From assembly GCA_040507985.1 (NCBI GenBank), contig JBEVNR010000019.1:1-31723 (forward strand): 31,723 nt of DNA, given 5' to 3'. The DNA comes from JBEVNR01 sp040507985. Lineage in GTDB: Bacteria; Pseudomonadota; Alphaproteobacteria; Rickettsiales; UBA6187. Shown piece by piece: positions 1 to 7,900 of this stretch. How positions within the stretch are numbered: the first letter of the stretch is position 1; each line of letters begins with the position of its first letter. The notes under the pieces are model-generated. The model saw only the letters and a program-made list of their open reading frames with translations. It had not been told where the DNA came from and ran no database searches. The translations under genes were made by a program, and so were the position numbers.

Positions 1-133
1 GCGAAACGAGTATTTTTGAGGGATTTTAAGGAATTTTCGCGCGCAGAACCGCAGCGTACTAGACGTACGTGAGGATTCGAGCACGAAAATGACGACAAAA
101 TCACCAAAAAGACGACGTTTCGCGTAAGTCCTA
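1..133. repeat. Imperfect palindromic repeat at the left edge
   Basis: Positions 1-27 (beginning GCGAAACGAG) pair with 97-123 (ending GACGTTTCGC); the arms match at 19 of 27 positions. A second inverted pair lies inside (ATTTTCGCGC near 34-43 and GCACGAAAAT at 81-90), around a GTAC/ACGTACGT-rich centre. The 12-mer GCGTAAGTCCTA at 122-133 recurs exactly at 13340-13351 next to another palindrome, which supports a dispersed repeat family. No ORF is carried. The element may be cut by the window edge. Confidence 0.55.
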
Positions 134-217
134 TTATTTGGTTGAAATAGTCATACATGCCCGTCGCCGCAAAAAGTGCATGCGGCCTAAAACGGGAAGA
201 CTATCTTTCGCTTGGAC

Positions 218-2104
218 CTACATGAACTCTTCGTTATATTTCACGCCGTAGATTTTCTCCAGGTAGCGAAAATATTGCGCGAGGAAATCTTCCGAGAAGC
301 TTTGGGTCCACGCTTCCTTGTCCGACGCTATCCGGCTTTTTCCCGCCACCTCGGCGGCAGGCCTAACGGCAAGGCTATGCATGACCAGCGTGAGGCGCTT
401 ATCCAAGTTATCCCCGACGGCCAATCCGCCCGGCGCCACGTAAAATAGCTTTTCCGCCGATTCGGCGTTCATGTAATCCTTCACTTGCGGCAACCGGTTT
501 TCGGAGGGGCGGCGCACTTCGACGTTTTTATCCGGTTCGAGGGAGAAGCGCGCGGCCAGGGCCTTTATCGTCGCCGCCGCGTCGTCGCGGTTTTCCGCCA
601 GCGTTTGCTCGACGATACGGCGCAACGCGCTACGACGTTTTATGTCCTTCCACAACCCCACGACGCGTCCCCGCACTTCGTCGAGCGACTTGGTGCGCTC
701 GGGCGTCACTTTTTTTACCTCGAACGCCGTATAGGACGATCCGTCTTCCGCAGGAACGATCGGAGAGGGAACGCCGCGCGCGTCGGCGGAGAAAATGCGC
801 ACCAACAGATCGGCTTTTCCTTCCAAAAACGGCGAGGCGACGTCGTTTTTGTCTTTTCCCGCAGCGTTAATGACGACGCTTTCGGCGGTCGCGCCGACGC
901 TTGCTGCCAATTCTTCGACGGACGCCCCTTCCGCCAGCTTATCCTCGGCGGCACCGATAAATTCAGGGTAGCGAATTTCCATCTTGTTTTGCACGTAGTC
1001 TTTTTCCAGGCGGGGCTTTACTTCCTCAAACGTGCCTAAATGCTCTTTTTCGACGGCCTGCACGTAAAAGACATGCCACCCGAACGGGGAGCGAATTGGC
1101 GGCACGTAAGATTTTTCGTCGGCGGAAAATACCGGGTCGCGAAAGGCGGCGAGCAGTTCCTCTTTCGTAAACGCGCCCGCGTCGGAGCGAGAGGAGGCGT
1201 ATCTATCGCCGCTTTCCGGCGTTTTTTGGGCGGAAAGGTCTTTGTAGGCTGCCTCCGCCTCTTCCTGCGCGTCGAATCTATATTGGATTAACCGGCGTTT
1301 TTCCTCCACGTAATAATCGTCTACGTGCTGATCGTAAAACGGGCGCAGGGCGGCGGCGTCGACGTCTATCTCTTTTTTCAGCAATTCCGGCGTGAGCGTC
1401 ACGTACGTCACGTCGCGATATTCCGGGGTAAAGAACGTCGCGGAATTTTCCTTATAGAGTTCGACGAGGTCGGTTTCGCTCGGCTCGCCCGTCGCCTCGA
1501 CAAGCGACAGCGGAATGGGAAGGACGTCGGCGGTGCGCCCTTCGTAGCGATAGTTCGCGAGGTCGCGAAGCACGTTGCCGGGCATGGGCGGAGCATAACC
1601 GAACAGGCGGCGCAGAAATTCCACGCGCATGCCCTTGCGCAAATCGTCAAAAAACTCGCGCTTGCTTAAGCCCGTCCCTTGTAGATATTCGTTGAATTTC
1701 GCCGCGTCGAAACGTCCGGATGCGTTGGCGAAGGAGGGTTGGTTCGCAATCTCGCTCAGCAGGGCCTCGTCCCCGACGCGAATGCCAAGATCGGCGCTGC
1801 GGCGGTCCAGCAACGCGTTTTGCACCATGCTTCGCAATACGTTACGACGAATGCCGTCATATTCCGGCGAATTTTCGGCGACCGCTTTTCCCGTCACGAC
1901 CTCAAGGCGCCGCACATAGTTTCGCACCTTGTCGTCGAATTCGGAATAAAGAATCTTTTTTCCTCCGACCGACGCCACGTAACGCTCCGACGCGCCAGAA
2001 ATCACCCACGACGCCATGCCCCAGAAGGAAAACACCACCGCCACGGAGAGCAGCAGAAACTTGACGAAAATATTGTTTGCGCTACGACGCATCGCCATTA
2101 ACAT
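218..2104 (-). CDS. ppiD: PpiD/SurA-type membrane-anchored peptidyl-prolyl isomerase
   Basis: Periplasmic folding factor of the PpiD family, held in the inner membrane by one N-terminal helix and acting on proteins emerging from the Sec translocon. The 628-residue product starts MLMAMRRSANN, has a membrane segment at about residues 11-30 (VKFLLLSVAVVFSFWGMASW), a SurA_N-like helical region with the VGGKKILYSEFDDKVR segment, and a parvulin domain ending in SPFGWHVFYVQ, the conserved PpiC FGWH motif. The frame is open upstream to 2230, but 2104 is chosen: GGAG lies 9 nt before it, and a good promoter (2172-2200) sits inside the longer reading. It is divergent from the sensor-like gene at 2462. 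The family call is firm; the exact symbol is less so because PpiD and SurA-like proteins overlap. Confidence 0.87.
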   Translation of the reverse strand: MLMAMRRSANNIFVKFLLLSVAVVFSFWGMASWVISGASERYVASVGGKKILYSEFDDKVRNYVRRLEVVTGKAVAENSPEYDGIRRNVLRSMVQNALLDRRSADLGIRVGDEALLSEIANQPSFANASGRFDAAKFNEYLQGTGLSKREFFDDLRKGMRVEFLRRLFGYAPPMPGNVLRDLANYRYEGRTADVLPIPLSLVEATGEPSETDLVELYKENSATFFTPEYRDVTYVTLTPELLKKEIDVDAAALRPFYDQHVDDYYVEEKRRLIQYRFDAQEEAEAAYKDLSAQKTPESGDRYASSRSDAGAFTKEELLAAFRDPVFSADEKSYVPPIRSPFGWHVFYVQAVEKEHLGTFEEVKPRLEKDYVQNKMEIRYPEFIGAAEDKLAEGASVEELAASVGATAESVVINAAGKDKNDVASPFLEGKADLLVRIFSADARGVPSPIVPAEDGSSYTAFEVKKVTPERTKSLDEVRGRVVGLWKDIKRRSALRRIVEQTLAENRDDAAATIKALAARFSLEPDKNVEVRRPSENRLPQVKDYMNAESAEKLFYVAPGGLAVGDNLDKRLTLVMHSLAVRPAAEVAGKSRIASDKEAWTQSFSEDFLAQYFRYLEKIYGVKYNEEFM

Positions 2105-2171
2105 GACAGGTATCTCCAAGAGCGTGGGCGCCGGCGGCACGCGCCGCGCCCGGCTACCCTTAAGGTTTAAC

Positions 2172-2200
2172 GTGATACCGGCAAACCCCTTGCTTGACAA
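2172..2200 (-). promoter_or_regulatory. Predicted sigma70 promoter of ppiD
   Basis: On the minus strand TTGTCA (2200-2195) is followed by a 17-nt spacer and TATCAC (2177-2172). The expected transcript start near 2164 leaves about 60 nt of leader before the ATG at 2104. Its position argues against translation starting at 2230. Confidence 0.5.
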
Positions 2201-2230
2201 TAAGGAAAACCGCGCGACGTGTATTTTCAA

Positions 2231-2461
2231 CGGAGCTAAACGCCCTTCATAAAGGAAAAAACTTTAGCGATCTCAACCTAAGCGATATATATACCATTAA
2301 ACGCATCCGAAAAAATATCCGATAAAAATATATATTCACCAATAAAATGATATGATCGCATAAATCTCCCTTATAAGTTATAATAACCCTAAGATTAAAT
2401 TATGATTTTGGGCGCATATTTTTAACATCAACGCCGAACGCCAACCGGAGGAACATGAAGA
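2231..2461. promoter_or_regulatory. AT-rich divergent intergenic region
   Basis: This 231-bp stretch between ppiD and the sensor-like gene is much richer in A/T than the flanking genes and has no convincing ORF. A perfect TATAAT lies at 2379-2384 on the plus strand, without a good -35 at 16-18 nt, so it is only a candidate promoter for the downstream gene. GGAGG at 2447-2451 is the ribosome binding site. It is placed 3 nt before an ATG at 2455 that opens a five-codon ORF (MKNAE, stop at 2470-2472) and 10 nt before the gene start at 2462. Confidence 0.4.
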
Positions 2462-4081
2462 ATGCAGAGTAACCATCTGAAAACGTGCGTGTCGGGCATA
2501 TTCCTTTTAGTTGCGCTACAAGTCGCCGCGATTGCCGCAACCATAGCGTCGCTTCCGGAGGCGAGCGAGTCAACGACGGAAAGCGCGGCATGGGCGGCGC
2601 TTGTCTTATCGGCGGCGGCGGCCCCGGCGTGGCGGTTGTTACACGGATTCATTAAGCAAGAGCAAAAAAATTACGTGCGTTCCGAACTCAAGAACGCCTC
2701 CATGCAAAAAGAAATGCAGCGCGTGTTTGCGGAAGCGCATGACAGCGAAAAAGCGTCTCGGCTCTATCGCCACATCGCGCTGGCGCTCGCCGACAAGGAA
2801 AGCTTATCCGACGCCGTGGGGGTGTGCGTGAAGGAAATTTGCCTCTACGCGGACTGGCCGGTGGGGCAAGCGTTCGTGGCGGAAGGCGAATCAGGAACGC
2901 TAAGCGCGCTGGCGGGAGCGGAATATTGCCGCGCCCCTTCCGATTACGCGGCGTTTCTTCGTTCGGGAAAAGAGGCGACGTATGCGATCGGCGCCGGCGC
3001 GGTGGGGCGATCGGCGCGAGATGGGCAGGCGAAATGGTCGGCGGAGCCGCCCTTCGACGAACCCGTCGCGCGAAAAGAGGCGGCAGCGGCGTGCGGATTG
3101 AAGGGAGTCTACGCGTTTCCCATAAAACGCGGGGGAACAACGGAACTCGTGCTGGAATTCTACCTGCCGACGGCGCGACGTCCCGATAAAAACCTGTTGC
3201 AAACCATCGAACGGACGGGCGCCTACGTTGCGCTGTTCCTACAGCGCCGGGCCTTGGAAATGACGTTGCAAAACGAGCGAATTTACGCCGAACGCGTGGC
3301 GAAGGCCCGCGCCGACGTTATGAACGGCGCCGCCGCCGACTTACTGCACCGCTTGAACGCAATGGACGCGGCCACCGAAAAATTATGCAGAAACGCCGCC
3401 ATCGGTCTTTATAACGACGACATCCAATTATTGCGACGGCATATCTCCCGCTCCGGCGCCATGCTGAAGGAGGCGTCCTCCTCTTTTGGGGACGGCGCGA
3501 CGGCAACCCCTCCGGCGCGGCTAACGTTCGCTCCCCACGCCCTGCTGCAAAACGCGATGACGGCGGTAAAAACGAAACATCCCTCCTTGCGCGGCGTCGT
3601 TATCGTCGATCCGTCGGCGCAAGAGGCGTACCAAGGGGACGGCGAGCGCCTCGGCGCGACGCTTCGGCGCGCGACCGAAAGAATGGTCGACGCCGTGAAG
3701 GGAAACGGGCGCGTGACGTTACGTTTTGTGCCGCATCGCGCCGGCGCGGCGATTTCCGTCACGATTCCGATGCCTAAAGACGCGTATCGTGCGTTGGAAA
3801 AAAGCTTTTGGGGCGTTGACGTGGCGTTCGGCATGTGCCGCGCCGCCATTGCGACGATGGGCGGAAAGATAGACGCGGAATACGATTCCGACGCTCAGGA
3901 AGCGCGGCTCTCCTTATTGGCGCCGGTTAGTCCCTCCGCGGCGGGAAGGGCGTCGGACAGAAAAATTCTTTCCGCCGAAGCGAACGATTCCTACGAAACT
4001 AGCGCGGAGGCGCCCGTCTCCGACCGGGGAGAATGGCGCTATTACGCCAACGAAGCCAAGATAACGGCGGAGGCGTCGTAA
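2462..4081 (+). CDS. GAF-domain protein with a degenerate histidine-kinase core (pseudokinase)
   Basis: A 539-residue protein with two N-terminal membrane segments (about 8-30 and 42-60), a coiled coil (65-100), a GAF-like domain (100-262), then regions that align without gaps to the DHp and HATPase parts of sensor kinases. KARADVMNGAAADLLHRLNA (281-300) matches the usual H-box helix, but the phospho-acceptor His is Ala292. GDGERLGATLRRATERMVDA matches the N-box helix, with Arg403 and Arg407 where the Asn residues belong. GVDVAFGMCRAAIATMGGKI (451-470) matches the G2 region, with GTGLGL changed to GVDVAF. No DxGxG is seen near 430-440. His296, one helical turn after 292, is the only nearby alternative acceptor. 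No response regulator gene is adjacent. The likely role is as a sensor, scaffold or regulator without catalysis; this is inference. Confidence 0.75.
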   Translation: MQSNHLKTCVSGIFLLVALQVAAIAATIASLPEASESTTESAAWAALVLSAAAAPAWRLLHGFIKQEQKNYVRSELKNASMQKEMQRVFAEAHDSEKASRLYRHIALALADKESLSDAVGVCVKEICLYADWPVGQAFVAEGESGTLSALAGAEYCRAPSDYAAFLRSGKEATYAIGAGAVGRSARDGQAKWSAEPPFDEPVARKEAAAACGLKGVYAFPIKRGGTTELVLEFYLPTARRPDKNLLQTIERTGAYVALFLQRRALEMTLQNERIYAERVAKARADVMNGAAADLLHRLNAMDAATEKLCRNAAIGLYNDDIQLLRRHISRSGAMLKEASSSFGDGATATPPARLTFAPHALLQNAMTAVKTKHPSLRGVVIVDPSAQEAYQGDGERLGATLRRATERMVDAVKGNGRVTLRFVPHRAGAAISVTIPMPKDAYRALEKSFWGVDVAFGMCRAAIATMGGKIDAEYDSDAQEARLSLLAPVSPSAAGRASDRKILSAEANDSYETSAEAPVSDRGEWRYYANEAKITAEAS

Positions 4082-4130
4082 TGCCTTCTCCATTTTTAGA
4101 GATTATTGTACGCACATCGTACGGACAACG

Positions 4131-4164
4131 TATCGTCATCACCGCTTTCGCGCGGATGACGATA
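4131..4164. repeat. Palindrome between convergent genes, related to the CGTCAT repeat ends
   Basis: Perfect 10-bp arms TATCGTCATC (4131-4140) and GATGACGATA (4155-4164) flank an inner CCGC/GCGG pair. From 4140 on it matches the right end of the element at 14646-14811 at 21 of 24 positions, so it looks like a solo end of that family. It lies between the convergent stops of the sensor-like gene and grpE and could end transcription, but it lacks a clear U-run on either strand. The rest of 4082-4192 holds only a short GTACG/CGTAC inverted repeat. Confidence 0.5.
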
Positions 4165-4192
4165 ATATAAAAAATGCGTGCAGATAAGTGAA

Positions 4193-4792
4193 TTACGCCT
4201 TTGCCGTCGCCACCGCCACCATTGCCGGGCGCAGCAGGCGATCTTTAATGACATAACCTGAGCGGAACACTTCCAGCACCGTTCCGGCCTCCGCCTCGTC
4301 GGTCGGGGTTTGGGCGACGGCCTGGTGGAAATTATGGTCGAACGCCTCTCCCTTCGGAAAAATACGCCGTACGCCGCAACGCTCGAAGGCGGCGGCCACG
4401 TCTTTTTTCGTCGTCTCCACCCCTTCTAGCAGGGAGGCGGCGACGTCGGCGGTCGGCTCTCTTCCTTCCACGCTTTCTAAGGCGCGATACAAATTTTCCA
4501 TCGCCTCGGTCATGTCGCGCGCGAACGATTCTATCGCGTAGTCCCGCGCATTCGCTTTTTCCTTCTCGCTCCGACGGCGAACGTTTTCGCACTCCGCGGC
4601 ATAACGCAAGGCTTTTTCGTGAAACTGGCTTTTTTCCCGCTCCGCCCGCTCGTACAACGCGCGATAATCGATCTCCTCGCCTTCCGCGGGCGCCTCGACC
4701 GGGAAGCCGTCAAGCGAAGGTTGGGCGTCCGCATGTTCTTCCGCGTCGGCGCCTAAAGGCGCGCGCTGCGTGGTGTCGTCGGCGCTATGCAT
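4193..4792 (-). CDS. grpE: GrpE nucleotide exchange factor
   Basis: Co-chaperone that drives ADP release from DnaK in the cytosol. The 199-residue product has an acidic, disordered N-terminus (1-40), the long dimer helix (about 42-100, Glu/Lys/Arg-rich heptads with AAECENVRRRSEKEK), and the C-terminal beta domain with the signature FRSGYVIKDRLLRPAMVAVA. Length is normal for the family. It lies about 10 kb from dnaK/dnaJ on the same strand and has its own promoter at 4830-4859. AGG lies about 8 nt before the ATG. It is convergent with the pseudokinase gene. Confidence 0.96.
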   Translation of the reverse strand: MHSADDTTQRAPLGADAEEHADAQPSLDGFPVEAPAEGEEIDYRALYERAEREKSQFHEKALRYAAECENVRRRSEKEKANARDYAIESFARDMTEAMENLYRALESVEGREPTADVAASLLEGVETTKKDVAAAFERCGVRRIFPKGEAFDHNFHQAVAQTPTDEAEAGTVLEVFRSGYVIKDRLLRPAMVAVATAKA

Positions 4793-4829
4793 GGTCTAAC
4801 CTATACTTTTATTGCTTTACTGTAATTTT

Positions 4830-4859
4830 ATCATAGGGGAAGGCACGATGAAAATGCAA
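4830..4859 (-). promoter_or_regulatory. grpE promoter, sigma70 with possible RpoH overlap
   Basis: On the minus strand TTGCAT (4859-4854), an 18-nt spacer and TATGAT (4835-4830) form a sigma70-like promoter 37 nt from the grpE start. The same bases also read GTTGCA-N17-CCTATGA, close to the alphaproteobacterial RpoH pattern CTTGAA-N17-CYTATNT, which would suit a heat-shock gene. The heat-shock reading is inference. The remainder of 4793-4936 shows no gene. Confidence 0.5.
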
Positions 4860-4936
4860 CGCTATTTCGCGAGCGGCAACAATACGTAGACGTCCGCCGT
4901 AGGTAGGGTTTTGCAAGAGGTCTATTGACTATATCT

Positions 4937-7900
4937 CTAAAACCGCCACACGCCGTCGTCGCAGGTCGGCGCCTCGGGGTACGCTCTCCATACGCCCGAC
5001 GCCCTGTAATCTTTTCCGCCGGCGCTTTTTTTGCCGTCGTCGCGATAACCGTACACGTTGGTGGCGTCGACGACGGGCTTCACTTCGTAGGTGACGTTTT
5101 CCCTGTCCCAAATCTCCTTGCACACGTTCAGGCTTTCCGGTTGCTGGCCGAATCCGGCGGAGGGAAGGTTACATTCGTAATAGCGCCAGGTTTGCAATAT
5201 TTCGTCGTACCGCCTTAACAATACGTCCTTTAAGGGAGCGCATCCGTGGGTGGCGGAGTTTAGGCGCGTGACGAACCCTTTGCTGCGGTTAAGCTTCGTA
5301 ATCAATTGGGAAAAATTCACCGTTTCCGGCTTGCCGAACTCGCTGCCGGTATAGTCGTTGTCTTGCAGGCAGTGCACTACGACGGCCCCGGGCCACCCTT
5401 CGCCGGAAATCATCTGGTCAACGCCGCATCCGCCCGCGCCGTAGGTCGGCACCTTGCTGAGTATGTCCTTATAGAAATAATAATCTTTCGTTGGATCGGT
5501 CATGCCGGCGCCGCGATAGAACCCTCTCACCGGTCGCGCCGCCGTATTTAACGACGAATCCGGCGTAAATTTCTTTTGCTCGTCGCCGCCGATCGCCGCG
5601 TCTTCCGGAAGATTATAGTCATAAATAATTCCCTTATAAGCGTCGGAAGGGGGCGGCTTGGTCGGATCGTCCATCTTGCCGAGAAAATCTTTTTTACATA
5701 AGTCCGAAGGAATGCCGGTCGACGGATTGCCTAAGTTATGCAAGCTATATGTTTTCGTTAAATAATCCATAGAGTCGGGACGGGCGTAGGCTTTGTCGCA
5801 AAAACTGTCGTAGCAGCTTCTCGGATTGCCGCTCAGGCGCTCTCCCACCATGTCGACGATATCTTCGTAAAACGGACCGGACGCTCCGCCGTTTACGCTC
5901 ATCACGTTGAGGGAATTCGTTCCCCGAGCAAAAGAGAAGAAGCTGTTATATCCGACCGCGTCGGGGTTATAATAAGAATTATTTAAGTTGCCGCTCGTTC
6001 TGGGCATATTGTCGATGCGGTTGCCGGGACCGCCTTCGGCGATATAGGCGTGCAGCAAAAGCGAATCCGGGAAATCCAGGTTAAGGAACACCCTTCCCCC
6101 CGGCGGACTCACGTTTTCTTGAATGGAGGCTGGGCTGTCCAAATCGTAATCGGTCGGCGTCATGCCGCCTTCGGCGATAACCAGGACTTTTCCCGCCAGA
6201 TACACTACCGTGTCTTGCCCGTCCCCGGCGTATTTTTTCGTAATGCGGTAATTTTCCTTCGGTTCGTTCGGATTAATCTTTAACTTAGGATTAAGGTTTT
6301 CCGTGTCCTCCACCGGATCGCCGTGCACGTCGTTGGGAAGGCTTTTCCGATAATAGTTTTTGCGGTATCCGTCGTTTCCAAGCTCATACCCCCCTTCTCC
6401 CACGACGGCGCCGATCTGCAAGCCGGTCGCCCGTCCGTCGAGCACGATTTCGGCGTAACCGCCTCCGCCGCCGGTACGCCTGTCGCCCGCGCGCGCGCCT
6501 CCGCCCCATGCCTGCACCAAGTAATATTTACACGAAGATCCGTCAAATCCCTGGAGAACGCCCGTCGCCCGTTCCCGTCCGTTGCCTTGTTCGGCGAAGG
6601 TGGCGGACGCGAGCATGGGCGAACCGTTCTGCACCGGAGCGTTTCTTGCCTTTTTAATGTCCGGAGAGCAGCCGGCGACGACGCCGCCCGGTTCGTTTTT
6701 TACGTCGGCGGTCAACGCTAAATCTTTGGCGCCTATGTCCGCCTCCATATGACAGGCATAGGTGTTGAAAAATTTTCCCGTATAGGAACATTCGCCCCCG
6801 CGACAGGGATCGTCCGCGCAAAAATTGCGGGAGGGATCGCAGACGGTAGGCGTGCCTCCCAGATAATCCAAGGAAGAAGGCTCAAACGAGGGCAGCGTAT
6901 CGTTTCTTTCCAGGTCGCCGGTTAGAAAGAAGGAATAGGTCGTCTCGTTAGTGCATAGCCCAAGCTGTTCCGGCAGGAGAGATTGCGGCGCGTATTTTCC
7001 CCGATCGTAGGTAAACGCGTCATACGCCACGTTATCGACGAATCCCGCCGGGCAATCGTTCGCGTTTTGGCAAGGTTTGGCGCTTAAATCCTTCCCGTCG
7101 GCGTCGTAGACGTAAAGCTTCGGCGAAATGTGGTTGTCGACGTCGTCGCAGCGATTGTCTTTGGTTGACCAGCTATAACAGCCGGTAACGTAATTATTGC
7201 ACTCGTTTCCGATTTTACCTAAACAAAAGGGAGGCAAATATTTATAAGTGCTGTTTCGATTAAATTTAGTGTCCAGACGCGCGTCGTAATCGACGCGAAC
7301 GTTCGGGCGGTCTTCCACTATGTTGCCGTTATAGTCGGCAATCACCTGATACGGGCTAGTGTATCCGTCTAAGCATCCTATCGAATCGTAGGCGGTACAG
7401 ACGGGAATTTGGCTGGCGGCGTCCGCGCCGGGCGCAGGCGGCGGCGTCTCCACGGGACCGGCGCAACGGCGGTTAAAGAAAAATTGCATCCCCTTCATAA
7501 ATTTGGTGATGAATTTGGCGTCGTTTTTTTCCACGCATTGATGCCCGTCCTTTATCTCCATCGCAGAGACGTAGTCCAGAAAGGAATTGTCGGGCGTGGC
7601 GTCTTTCGGCGGCATGTAGCGCGCTTCGTTTTCCGCTTTGGAAGGAAATTGCGCCGTTATTCCGGGCAGGAACCGTCCGCGGCATATTCTGTCGAGGCCA
7701 AGCTTTACGCTGCCTTTTCCGCTGACCGCCGGCTCATATAAATTATAGACGTACGGCAATTTAGTGCTAAGGCTGCGCGAAATGCAGCCTTCCCCCGCCG
7801 GCGTCACCACCAGTTGGCGCGACATGTCGTCGCCCGGCGTCTGTCCGTACACGCAGATTTCGGACGGGTCCGACGACGATACCTGCCCGACAAATTCCAC

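Noticed and set aside
2105..2230. N-terminal extension of ppiD to an ATG at 2230
   Set aside because: The extension holds no family sequence, contains the likely promoter, and a proper ribosome site stands before 2104.
4131..4164. Classical intrinsic terminator
   Set aside because: The stem is strong, but no U-run follows it on either strand, and it matches a repeat end better.
4848..4889. 14-codon ORF on the plus strand with GGGGAAGG before it
   Set aside because: Too short, overlaps the grpE promoter on the other strand, and has no recognisable product.
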